From CAZFLM01 sp964519955 (lineage in GTDB: Bacteria > Armatimonadota > Chthonomonadetes > Chthonomonadales > CAJBBX01): a stretch of 21,641 nt of DNA. The stretch is taken from assembly GCA_964519955.1 (NCBI GenBank), contig CAZFLM010000095.1:1-21641 (forward strand), in the 5' to 3' direction. Within the stretch, counting starts at the first letter, position 1; each line of letters starts with the position of its first letter. Below the pieces are notes generated by a model. That model was not told where the DNA came from. It did not search any database and worked only from the letters and a program-made list of their open reading frames with translations. Both the position numbers and the translations under genes were made by a program. Shown in pieces: positions 7,257 to 14,550 of this stretch.

Positions 7257-9104
7257 ATGCCCAGCGAACACCTCCAGCAGAAACTCGATACGCTGCCTAC
7301 GAAGCCCGGGTGCTACCTGTACAAGGACGCCAAGGGGGAGGTGCTCTACGTCGGCAAGGCGGTGAGCCTCCGCAACCGGGTGCGCTCCTACTTCCAGCCC
7401 AGCGCCAACCACACGATCCGCATCCGCCGCCTCGTCAACGCGGTGCGCGACCTCGAGGTCATCGTGGTGAACACGGAACTCGAGGCGCTGGTGCTGGAGA
7501 ACAGCCTCATCAAGAAGTACCGTCCGCAGTACAACGTGAAGCTGCGCGACGACAAGACCTACCCGTACCTCTGCGTCACGACCTCCGAGCCCTACCCGCG
7601 CCTGCTCTTCACCCGCCGCGTCAAGCAGGACGGCAACCGCTACTTCGGCCCCTACTCCAGCGCCAAGCACGTCCGCGCCACGATGGAGTTGGTCAACAAG
7701 GTCTTCCCCATCGTCTCATGCGCCAAGGCGTTCGACGGGACCAGGGCGCAGAAGGCGTGCCTGTACCACCACATGGGCCAGTGCCTCGCGCCCTGTGCCG
7801 GCCTCGCGGATCCGAAGGAGTACGCCGCCGCCACGAAGGATGTGATCGCGTTCCTGGAGGGCAAGCAAGAGAAGCTCATCGCCGACATGAAGGACGCGAT
7901 GGCGCGGGCCGCGGAGGACCTGGAGTTCGAGAAGGCGGCCAAGCTGCGCGACCAGGTGCTGGCGGTTGAGACCGTGCTCGCGCGGCAGAAGGTCATCTCC
8001 ACCAAGATGATCGACCAGGACGTCATCGCCGTCGTCGCGGAGGAGAGCGGCGCTTGCGTCCAGATGTTCTACATCCGCGGGGGCAAGCTGCTCGGGCAGA
8101 ACCAGTTCATCCTCGACGGCGCCGAGGAGCAGGGCGACCAGTCGGAGGCGGTATCGGGCTTCATCGAGCAGTACTACCAGAACGCGGTCTATGTCCCGCA
8201 GGAGATCATCCTGCCGTGCGACATCGACGAGGTGGCCATCGTCCAGAGCTGGCTGCGGCAGAAGCGCGGCGGCAAGGTCGAGATCACCGTGCCCGTGCGC
8301 GGCGACAAGAAGAAGCTGGTCGACATGGCCGCCGAGAACGCGTCGCAGGCGCTCGTGCAGATGCGCGCCGAGATGCGGGCCAAGCTGGGCAACCTGGAGC
8401 GCGCGCTGAACGAGTTGGGCGAAGCGGTCGACCTGCCCGCCGCGCCGCGCCGCATCGAGTGCTACGACATCTCCAACTTCCAGGCCGAACACTTCGTCGG
8501 CTCGATGGTGGTCTGCGAAGATGGCGAGATGAACAAGAGCGAGTACCGGCGCTTCAAGATCAAGGCGCACGAGGGCCACGCCGACGACGTCGGCATGATC
8601 CGCGAGGTGCTGACGCGCCGCCTGACCGAGGGCAAGGCCGGCAACCCGAAGTTCCACCGCATGCCGGACCTCATCATCGTCGACGGTGGCCAGGGCCAGG
8701 TGTCGGCCGCGCTCGCCGCGATGGAGGAGGCCGACCTGCGCCTGCCGGTCTGCGGCCTGGCGAAGCGCTTCGACCTGCTGATCTGCCCCGGCAAGGAGGA
8801 CCCGGTCGCGCTGCCACGCTCCTCGCAGGCGCTCTACCTGGTCCAGCGCATCCGCGACGAGGCGCACCGCTTCGCCAACGCGTACCGGGAGATCCTGCAG
8901 GGCAAGAAGCAGACCCGCAGCGCGCTCGACACCGTGCCAGGCGTAGGCCCCAAGCGTCGCCGCGCCCTCTTGCGCCACTTCGGCACGCTGGAGAAGCTGC
9001 GCGCGGCGACGGTCGAGGAACTGGCCAAGGCGCCCGGCATGAACCGCACCGTCGCGCAGGCGCTCTACACCTACTTCCAGGGCCCGGCGGTCGAGGAGGG
9101 CTGA
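7257..9104 (+). CDS. uvrC: UvrABC excinuclease subunit C
   Basis: A 615-residue UvrC, the subunit that makes both incisions in nucleotide excision repair after UvrA/UvrB damage recognition. All expected domains are present. The GIY-YIG nuclease is at about 14-95 (GCYLYKDAKGEVLYVGKA, with Arg39 and Glu76 as the likely catalytic pair). The UVR motif that contacts UvrB is at about 200-238 (AAEDLEFEKAAKLRDQV). The RNase H-like domain starts near 400 (ECYDISNFQAEHFVGSMVV, with Asp404 a likely metal ligand) and includes LIIVDGGQGQ. Tandem helix-hairpin-helix motifs are at about 556-607 (VPGVGPKRRRALLRHFG). Length is normal. There is no Shine-Dalgarno sequence before the ATG, and the -10 box ends six bases upstream, so the mRNA is probably leaderless. 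No SOS-type operator was recognised. Confidence 0.97.
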   Translation: MPSEHLQQKLDTLPTKPGCYLYKDAKGEVLYVGKAVSLRNRVRSYFQPSANHTIRIRRLVNAVRDLEVIVVNTELEALVLENSLIKKYRPQYNVKLRDDKTYPYLCVTTSEPYPRLLFTRRVKQDGNRYFGPYSSAKHVRATMELVNKVFPIVSCAKAFDGTRAQKACLYHHMGQCLAPCAGLADPKEYAAATKDVIAFLEGKQEKLIADMKDAMARAAEDLEFEKAAKLRDQVLAVETVLARQKVISTKMIDQDVIAVVAEESGACVQMFYIRGGKLLGQNQFILDGAEEQGDQSEAVSGFIEQYYQNAVYVPQEIILPCDIDEVAIVQSWLRQKRGGKVEITVPVRGDKKKLVDMAAENASQALVQMRAEMRAKLGNLERALNELGEAVDLPAAPRRIECYDISNFQAEHFVGSMVVCEDGEMNKSEYRRFKIKAHEGHADDVGMIREVLTRRLTEGKAGNPKFHRMPDLIIVDGGQGQVSAALAAMEEADLRLPVCGLAKRFDLLICPGKEDPVALPRSSQALYLVQRIRDEAHRFANAYREILQGKKQTRSALDTVPGVGPKRRRALLRHFGTLEKLRAATVEELAKAPGMNRTVAQALYTYFQGPAVEEG

Positions 9105-9110
9105 GCCCCA

Positions 9111-9432
9111 CGGGCGTCCCTGCCCGCCGTCCCGCACACGGCCGTAGTGGGATGGGCGTCCCCGCCCGTCCGGTACAACCTGCCAACGGGCCGCCCGCCG
9201 CCGCGCACACCGTCGTGGTGGGATGGGCGTCCCTGCCCGTCCGGCACAACCTGCCAACGGGTCGCCCGCCGCCTCGCACACCGTCGTGGTGGGATGGGCG
9301 TCCCTGCCCGTCCCGTACAACCTGCCAACGGGTCGCCCGCCGCCTGGTACACGGTCGTGGTGGGATGGGCGTCCCTGCCCGTCCCGTACAGCCTGCCAAC
9401 GGGTCGCCCGCCGCCTCGGTCCCGTCCGCGAG
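9111..9432. repeat. Tandem repeat, 71-bp unit, four copies plus partial
   Basis: Units starting GGGATGGGCGTCC begin at 9149, 9220, 9291 and 9362, an exact 71-base step. Copies differ by only a few substitutions until the fourth diverges after about 9417. A degenerate partial copy occupies 9111-9148. Each unit contains GGGCGTCCCTGCCC, which can pair GGGC with GCCC. Open frames across it have no ribosome-binding site, and the frame rotates because 71 is not a multiple of three. There are no unique spacers, so this is not a CRISPR array. An inverted solitary copy lies at 3393-3428. Confidence 0.95.
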
Positions 9433-9477
9433 GACGGCCGGCCGAAGGCCACACTGCCGGTGGTTTGACACCACCGG
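9422..9477. other. Three consecutive perfect hairpins
   Basis: CCGTCC/GGACGG (9422-9437) has a GCGA loop of the GNRA type. GGCC/GGCC (9440-9450) has a three-base loop. CCGGTGGT/ACCACCGG (9457-9477) has a five-base loop. All stems are perfect. They lie between the 71-bp array and the sugar-acid dehydratase, and could act as a uvrC terminator, a structured 5' leader for the dehydratase, or part of the repeat element. There is no T-tract, which weakens a simple intrinsic terminator. Confidence 0.65.
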
Positions 9478-9538
9478 ACGCACCGCGGTAGGACTGGCAT
9501 TGGCGCCCTCGCACCGCGCCCACCCAAAGGAGACACGC

Positions 9539-10717
9539 GTGAAGATCACCGCAGTCGAGACGCACGTCTGCAGCGCCAGGATGCGCAACTGGATCTTCGT
9601 CAAGGTCCTCACCGACGAGCCCGGGCTCTGGGGCTGGGGCGAGGCCACGCTCGAGTGGCACACGCGCGGCGTCGTCGGCTCCATCGAGGACCTGGCGCAG
9701 CTCCTCATCGGCCAGGACCCCACGCGCATCGAGTTCCTCTGGCAGATGATGTACCGCCAGCACTTCTGGCACGGCAACGGCATCGTCCGCGGCACCGCCA
9801 TCAGCGGCATCGACCTGGCGCTCTGGGACATCCTAGGCAAGGTGCACGGCGTCCCCTGCCACAAGCTCTGGGGCGGCCCCGTGCGCGACTACGTGCGCCT
9901 CTACTGCCACCTGGGCGGCGGCAAGATGGAGGACTTCTACGAGACCTCGCCGGCCGACGCGGGGCGCTTCGCGGATCTGGCCCACCAGGCCGTGGCGGAC
10001 GGCTTCACCGCGTTCAAGACGATGGCGGTGCCGGAGACCGCGCCGCTGGAGGGCCTGAAGCCCGTGCGCTACGCCGAAGCCTGCGTCCGCGCGATGCGCG
10101 AGGCGGTCGGCGACGGCATCGACATCATGGTTGACTGCCACGCTCGCCCGTCGCCGCGGATGGGGATGCTCTTCGCCAAGGCGCTTGAGCCCTACGGCCT
10201 CTACTGGTTCGAGGAGCCCTGCTGGCCGGAGACGGTCGACGACATCGCGCTCATCCAGCGCGCGGTCGCCACCCCCATCGCGACCGGTGAGCGCCTGGTG
10301 ACGCAGCACGCCGTGCGCGACTACCTGGAGAAGCGCGCCTGCAGCGTGATCCAGACCGACATCACCCACATCGGCGGCCTGAGCGAGGCGCGGCGCGTGG
10401 CGGCCATGTGCGAGGCCTACCGCGTGGCCATGGCGCCGCACAACCCGCAGGGCCCGGTCAGCACGGCCGCGTCGCTGGAGTTCGGCTTCGCCACGCCCAG
10501 CTACATCATCTGCGAGGCGGTCCACCTCGACGTGCCCTGGCGCCAGGACGTCGTCTCGGAGGGCTTCGTGGTCGAGCCGAAGGGCCGCATCGTCCGCCCC
10601 GGCAACCGCCCGGGCCTCGGCATCGAGATCAACGAGAAGGAAGTCGCCAAGCACCCATTCCAGCAGGAGATCCTGCAGCGCTCGTTCTACGCGGATGGGT
10701 CGGTGGGCGACTGGTAG
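9539..10717 (+). CDS. Mandelate racemase/muconate lactonizing family, galactonate-dehydratase-like
   Basis: A 392-residue enolase-superfamily enzyme, probably dehydrating a sugar acid to a 2-keto-3-deoxy acid. The capping domain starts MKITAVETHV. The barrel carries likely metal ligands Asp199 (in IMVDCHARPSP, which also has His201), Glu225 or Glu226 in WFEEP, and Glu251 in TGERL. A general base, His301, lies in APHNPQGPVSTAAS. The Asp-x-His pair, PHNPQGP and the terminal PGLGIEINE resemble DgoD, D-galactonate dehydratase, but enzymes of this group also act on gluconate, mannonate and others, so the substrate is not settled. The start is GTG with AAAGGAG seven bases upstream; earlier in-frame starts lie inside uvrC or the repeats. 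The enzyme is cytoplasmic and no partner pathway genes adjoin it. Confidence 0.93.
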   Translation: MKITAVETHVCSARMRNWIFVKVLTDEPGLWGWGEATLEWHTRGVVGSIEDLAQLLIGQDPTRIEFLWQMMYRQHFWHGNGIVRGTAISGIDLALWDILGKVHGVPCHKLWGGPVRDYVRLYCHLGGGKMEDFYETSPADAGRFADLAHQAVADGFTAFKTMAVPETAPLEGLKPVRYAEACVRAMREAVGDGIDIMVDCHARPSPRMGMLFAKALEPYGLYWFEEPCWPETVDDIALIQRAVATPIATGERLVTQHAVRDYLEKRACSVIQTDITHIGGLSEARRVAAMCEAYRVAMAPHNPQGPVSTAASLEFGFATPSYIICEAVHLDVPWRQDVVSEGFVVEPKGRIVRPGNRPGLGIEINEKEVAKHPFQQEILQRSFYADGSVGDW

Positions 10718-10752
10718 GACGGCAGTGGCAAGTGGCAAGTGGGGCGGTCACG

Positions 10753-11035
10753 GGAGGAGGCGCGTCGGCCGGCGTCGAAGGTCGAACGTCGAACGGTCCG
10801 GCCCCGCACCCACCTGCAGGGGCAGATCATTCGCGCGCAGGGCCATACATCGCACCGACCCGCCGCGCGAATGCTGTGCCCTGCCGCGGAGGAGGCGCGT
10901 CGGCCGGCGTCGAAGGTCGAACGTCGAACGGCCCGGCCCCGCACCCACCTGTAGGGGCCGAGCATTCGCGTGCAGGGCCACACATTGCCGCCACCCACCG
11001 CGCGAATGCTGTGCCCTGCCGCGGAGGAGGCACCG
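10753..11035. repeat. Tandem repeat, 135-bp unit, about 2.1 copies
   Basis: The mark GGAGGAGGCGCG recurs at 10753 and 10888, and GGAGGAGGCACC at 11023, a 135-base step. The unit contains a short internal iteration (GTCGAAGGTCGAACGTCGAA). In the second unit AGCATTCGCG (10961-10970) is a perfect inverse complement of CGCGAATGCT (11001-11010), with a 30-base gap and some extra pairing outside. The same pair is present with changes in the first unit. It differs in sequence from the 124- and 71-bp units. It fills most of the convergent gap between the dehydratase and the LLRP protein. No gene is called in 10718-11057. Confidence 0.93.
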
Positions 11036-11057
11036 GCCACCTCACGCCGACCGGCGG

Positions 11058-12071
11058 CTACCCATCGTCGCTCTCGATGGGCCTCAGCAACTGCTCCTCC
11101 GGCGCGCCGGGAGCGCCAGGGGCCGGCCTGAGGAGCGTGTCATCCGTCGGATCGGCAGCGGGGCGCAGCAGCCTGCCCTGCTGCCGGTCTGCCTCGGCTT
11201 GCCGCTCCAGATAGGGCAGGCACTCCATGGCGGCTGCCCGCAGCGCCGTCGCCCGCTCGGCGAGTTCCCGTCGATGGATGCGCGCCTCCAGTTCGCCGGC
11301 GGCGATGCCAGGCGCGGCGTTGCGGGCAAGGCCTTCCACAAGCGGCATAGCGCGGGCGCCCCCAACGTGCCTGAGGGACTGCAGAATGGCCAGGCGAAGG
11401 TCGGTGTTCGCGTGCGATGAGCCCAGCAACCTCAGCAGCGCACCCATCGCGTCGTCATCGATGTGGCTGCGGTCATCCGTGGTGAGAGCGGGCAGTATCT
11501 GCCGCAGCCCTGCGCCGGCGCGTGACCGCATTCGGGGATCAGCCTCGCAGGCTGCGTGCGCCAGCGCTCCGACGGCGCTTGGCTCCCGCGCGGCGGCGAG
11601 TTCATCCACCAAGGGCCACGGACCGTCCGGATCGGCATGGATGCCGACGCCCAGCAGGAGCGCCACTCCAAACAGAAGGTACTCCGCCAGAGTGGAGAAG
11701 CAGGCGCCGCACAAGAGGGCGGAGGCGAGGACGACGGCCAGGCAGTAGTAGCGAATGCGCAGCCCACGGCGTGACCGCCGATAGGCTTCTAGCACCCGCG
11801 TCAGCCGCTCGGCGGGCCCCTCATCGACCACTACCCGTTCTGCAGCGGCCGGCAGGCCTGGTGACGGCCGCGCAGGCGCTGGCTCCCTCGCCCGCGCCTC
11901 CCGCAGCACCCGCGTCTGCCGCTCGATGCGCCGGCGCATGAACTCCTCGTAGCGTTCGACCAGAGCGGCGCGCGCTGCATCCAGCACGCCGCGCGTGAAG
12001 CCCGACCGTACGAGCCGCCGCTGCTCTTCCACGACCTCGCGCGCAAGCTCGCCGGCCGGGTCGTCGGGCAT
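11058..12071 (-). CDS. Membrane HEAT-like repeat protein with LLRP tail (paralogue 2)
   Basis: A 337-residue protein, second gene of a two-gene unit. Residues 1-100 are helical and strongly charged (EEFMRRRIERQTRVLREARA). Two membrane segments follow at about 105-126 and 128-146. Residues 152-290 form HEAT-like helical repeats (LRLAILQSLRHVGGARAMPL, then ATALRAAAMECLPYLERQAE). The tail carries LLRP at 301-304, 313-316 and 328-331, separated by Pro/Ala/Asp-rich linkers. The upstream gene has the same order of parts and clearly similar text, so the two arose by duplication. The start follows GGAGGGG, and only four bases separate it from the preceding stop. A longer open frame continues upstream but overlaps the other gene in a wrong frame. 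HEAT domains usually bind proteins; no function is known. Confidence 0.87.
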   Translation of the reverse strand: MPDDPAGELAREVVEEQRRLVRSGFTRGVLDAARAALVERYEEFMRRRIERQTRVLREARAREPAPARPSPGLPAAAERVVVDEGPAERLTRVLEAYRRSRRGLRIRYYCLAVVLASALLCGACFSTLAEYLLFGVALLLGVGIHADPDGPWPLVDELAAAREPSAVGALAHAACEADPRMRSRAGAGLRQILPALTTDDRSHIDDDAMGALLRLLGSSHANTDLRLAILQSLRHVGGARAMPLVEGLARNAAPGIAAGELEARIHRRELAERATALRAAAMECLPYLERQAEADRQQGRLLRPAADPTDDTLLRPAPGAPGAPEEQLLRPIESDDG

Positions 12072-12075
12072 CGCC

Positions 12076-13071
12076 CTACCCCTCCCCGCCCTCGACGGGC
12101 CGCAGCAGCAGCTCGTCCGGCGTGGTGGGGGCTCCGCCGGCGGGGCGCAGCAGGATGTCGGCGGCGTTCGTGGGCGCGGCAGCGGGGCGGAGCAGGCGCT
12201 CGCGCATTCGCTCGGCCTCGGCGCGCTGCTCCAAATACGGCAGGCACTCCGCGGCTGCGCGGTGGATGGCGTCCAGCTTGGCGCCCACACCCACCTTCAG
12301 CATCCGGTCCATGCCGCCGATGAGGAAGCCGGCCACGCGCGGCGGAGTGAGTAGCTTGCGGACGGCCGGTATCGCGCGTGCATCGCCGACCTGCTCCAGC
12401 GCTCTGAGGATCGCGAGCTTCAGGTCGACGTCGGCGCCGCTGGTCGCGACGCTGAGCCCCTCGCCCCACGCCAGCAGCGAAATGAGCGCCGCCATGCCCT
12501 CGGCGTCGATGCACTCACGGTCCGAGGCGCGCAGCGAGGGCAAGATCGACAGCAGGCCCTTCGTCGCCACCTCCTTCGTCTCGGAGTCCCCGTCGCGAAC
12601 CGCCTTGGCGAGCACGCCGGTTGCTCTGGGGTCTCGCGCACGAGCCAGCGCGGTGGCCGCGTCCTTCCGCTTCGGGTTGGTCGCCACCTCTGCCGCACCC
12701 GCCATAAAGAAGATGATCCACATCCATCCCTGGAAATAGGGCAGGTGGAGCAAGTAACACACGAGGAGCGTGAGCCAGAACAGGTTGCGCACCCATTTGC
12801 GCCTGGTGTTGGCCCGGCGCTTCCGCCGCAGCGCGTCCACCTCGCGGTCCAGGTCGGCGCGCCACTGCGCCAGCATCGCCTCGGCCTTGGCGCTGCTCTC
12901 CTTCTTCACCGTGAGCATGCGAAGGGCCAGGATGAAGCGCCGGCGCGCGTCCTCCACCTCCGCCTGCGTCTCTGTGCCGGCGCTCGGCAGCGCGTAGACG
13001 TACGGCCGGGCGGCGTCAGCCTCCGTCACGCCCAGCGCCAGTGCCTGCCTTGCGCCCGTCTCGTCCGTCAT
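12076..13071 (-). CDS. Membrane HEAT-like repeat protein with LLRP tail (paralogue 1)
   Basis: A 331-residue protein, first gene of the pair. Residues 36-93 are a charged, possibly coiled-coil region (DARRRFILALRMLTVKKE, DREVDALRRKRRANTRRK). Hydrophobic segments lie at about 96-113 (NLFWLTLLVCYLLHLPYF) and 115-126 (GWMWIIFFMAGA). HEAT-like repeats cover 135-285 (DAATALARARDPRATGVLAK, LKLAILRALEQVGDARAIPA, AIHRAAAECLPYLEQRAEAE). The tail has LLRP at 293-296, 307-310 and 322-325, spaced nearly as in its paralogue. A good GGGAGGGGAG site precedes the ATG at 13071. Start, charged helix, membrane hairpin, HEAT and tail correspond part by part with the next gene. It diverges from the MocA-type oxidoreductase gene. 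Its role is unknown; a membrane-anchored scaffold is the most I can infer. Confidence 0.88.
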   Translation of the reverse strand: MTDETGARQALALGVTEADAARPYVYALPSAGTETQAEVEDARRRFILALRMLTVKKESSAKAEAMLAQWRADLDREVDALRRKRRANTRRKWVRNLFWLTLLVCYLLHLPYFQGWMWIIFFMAGAAEVATNPKRKDAATALARARDPRATGVLAKAVRDGDSETKEVATKGLLSILPSLRASDRECIDAEGMAALISLLAWGEGLSVATSGADVDLKLAILRALEQVGDARAIPAVRKLLTPPRVAGFLIGGMDRMLKVGVGAKLDAIHRAAAECLPYLEQRAEAERMRERLLRPAAAPTNAADILLRPAGGAPTTPDELLLRPVEGGEG

Positions 13072-13083
13072 CCGTCTCCCCTC

Positions 13084-13149
13084 CCGACCATATGTCGGAC
13101 GGCGCAGACGCCCCTCACGTTTCGCCTTCCGTGAGCCTGCGACGGAAGG
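13084..13149. promoter_or_regulatory. Two dyad elements in the divergent intergenic region
   Basis: CCGAC-N5-GTCGG (13084-13098, with CATAT in the centre) lies 13 bases before the LLRP paralogue start and could be an operator. CCTTCCGT (13125-13132) pairs perfectly with ACGGAAGG (13142-13149) around nine bases, a hairpin or second dyad. Neither matches an operator that I know. Confidence 0.4.
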
Positions 13150-13242
13150 AACTGCCGCGTTGGGCCTCGAAATAGGACACTGGTGTTGGTGGCAGCGTCT
13201 GCTCGCTCAGCCGCCCGCACTCATATCGCTACAAAGGTCGCC

Positions 13243-13264
13243 GCAGGCAGCGCAGCCTGCTTTT
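13243..13264 (+). terminator. Terminator-like hairpin just before the MocA-type gene
   Basis: GCAGGC (13243-13248) pairs with GCCTGC (13255-13260) around AGCGCA and is followed directly by TTTT, then the ribosome-binding site CAGGAGG. A short-stem intrinsic terminator in a 5' leader would be an attenuator for the oxidoreductase gene. With six base pairs and only four Ts it may be weak. Confidence 0.45.
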
Positions 13265-13276
13265 CAGGAGGAAACG

Positions 13277-14434
13277 ATGGCCAAGCGCAAGCTCAACGTC
13301 GCATTGATCGGCGCGCAGTTCATGGGGAAGGCGCACAGCAACGCCTATCGACAGGTGTGCCGGTTCTTCGACACCGAGATCGAACCGGTGATGAAGGTGA
13401 TCTGTGCGCTGGAGCCGGATCTGCCCGCGACCGCAGCCAAGTTCGGGTGGGAGGAGCATAGCGACAACTGGCAGGAGACGATCGCCCGCTCCGACATCGA
13501 CCTGGTCGACGTGTGTACCCCCAACTTCCTGCACGCGCCCGTCGCCATCGCTGCCGCCAAGGCCGGTAAGCACGTGCTCTGCGAGAAGCCGCTGGCCGGC
13601 AGCCTGGCCGACGCCAAGGCCATGCTCGCAGCGGGCGAAGAGGCCGGCATCACCCACGCCATCAGCCACAACTACCGCAAGGTGCCCGCCGTCGCCCTCG
13701 CCAAGAAGCTCATCGCCGAGGGCAAGCTCGGGACCATCTACCACTGGCGCGGAACCTACCTGCAGGACTGGATCATCGATCCCGAGTTCCCGCTGGTCTG
13801 GCGCCTCGACAAGAAGGTGGCGGGCTCCGGCGCCCACGGCGACCTGAACGCCCACCTCATCGACCTGTCCCGCTTCCTCATCGGCGAGATCACCGAAGTC
13901 TCCGGCATGATGGAGACCTTCATCAAGCAGCGCCCGAAGCTCGCGGCGGCCACCGGCGGCCTCAGCGCCATCGCCGCGAAGGAGATGGGCGAGGTCACCG
14001 TCGACGACGCCTCGATCTTTATGGCCAGATTCGAGAACGGGACCATCGGCACCTTCGAGGCGACGCGCTTTGCGCAGGGCCACCGCAACTCCAACTGCTT
14101 CGAGATCAACGGCAGCAAGGGCAGCGTGAAGTTCGACCTCGAGCGGATGGGCGAGCTGCAGGTCTACATGCAGGACGACGCCGAGGAGATCCAGGGCTTC
14201 CGCACGATCGTCGCGTCGGCGGGCTGCCACCCGTACATGGGCGGCTACTGGCCGGCCGGCCACATCATCGGCTGGGAGCACACGTTCATCAACCAGGTCA
14301 AGGACCTGCTCGAGGCCATCGCGGCCGGCAAGCCCGCTTCGCCGAACTGGGCCGACGGCGTGAAGAACCAGGCCGTCCTCGAGGCGGTCGAGGTCTCCGC
14401 CAACAGCCGCAAGTGGGAGCCGGTCACCGTCTAG
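13277..14434 (+). CDS. Gfo/Idh/MocA family oxidoreductase
   Basis: A 385-residue NAD(P)-dependent oxidoreductase of the glucose-fructose oxidoreductase / inositol dehydrogenase / MocA family. The Rossmann start is LNVALIGAQFMGKAHSNAYR, in which GAQFMG replaces the usual GxGxxG. CEKPLAGSLADAK supplies the conserved EKP, with Lys104 the likely catalytic lysine. The substrate domain has HGDLNAHLIDLSRFLIGEI, the usual sugar-binding helix region with its D..(A)H..D pattern. ATG at 13277 follows CAGGAGG closely. No leader is present, so it is cytoplasmic, unlike the secreted Gfo/Idh proteins common in planctomycetes. A terminator-like hairpin lies directly upstream. The substrate is probably an inositol, sugar or sugar derivative and cannot be named from sequence. 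Confidence 0.94.
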   Translation: MAKRKLNVALIGAQFMGKAHSNAYRQVCRFFDTEIEPVMKVICALEPDLPATAAKFGWEEHSDNWQETIARSDIDLVDVCTPNFLHAPVAIAAAKAGKHVLCEKPLAGSLADAKAMLAAGEEAGITHAISHNYRKVPAVALAKKLIAEGKLGTIYHWRGTYLQDWIIDPEFPLVWRLDKKVAGSGAHGDLNAHLIDLSRFLIGEITEVSGMMETFIKQRPKLAAATGGLSAIAAKEMGEVTVDDASIFMARFENGTIGTFEATRFAQGHRNSNCFEINGSKGSVKFDLERMGELQVYMQDDAEEIQGFRTIVASAGCHPYMGGYWPAGHIIGWEHTFINQVKDLLEAIAAGKPASPNWADGVKNQAVLEAVEVSANSRKWEPVTV

Positions 14435-14550
14435 CCCCGGAGGCTGGCACGGGTATGCACACGGGTCTGGGGCTGCGCTGCTCTCGCTCGCAAGGAGCAG
14501 CGGCCGGCGCCAGGCCCGTTGTGCTTGGTCGTCTGGAAGCGAGGCGCAAG

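Noticed and set aside
9147..9491. Plus-strand frames over the 71-bp repeats that give recurring GWASLPV-type peptides.
   Set aside because: The unit is not a multiple of three, so the peptide repeat breaks frame with each copy, and there is no ribosome-binding site.
7716..9536. Minus-strand open frame opposite uvrC running into the 71-bp repeats.
   Set aside because: It is antisense to a well-conserved gene, its N-terminal part is only repeat translation, and no start signal is seen.
1..11035. CRISPR array as an explanation of the three repeat regions.
   Set aside because: Units of 124, 71 and 135 bp repeat head to tail without unique spacers, and no cas genes are present.
12072..12290. Upstream extension of the second LLRP protein by 73 codons.
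   Set aside because: It would overlap the first LLRP gene in another frame with Cys/Pro/Ser-rich shadow text, and a good ribosome-binding site precedes the ATG at 12071.
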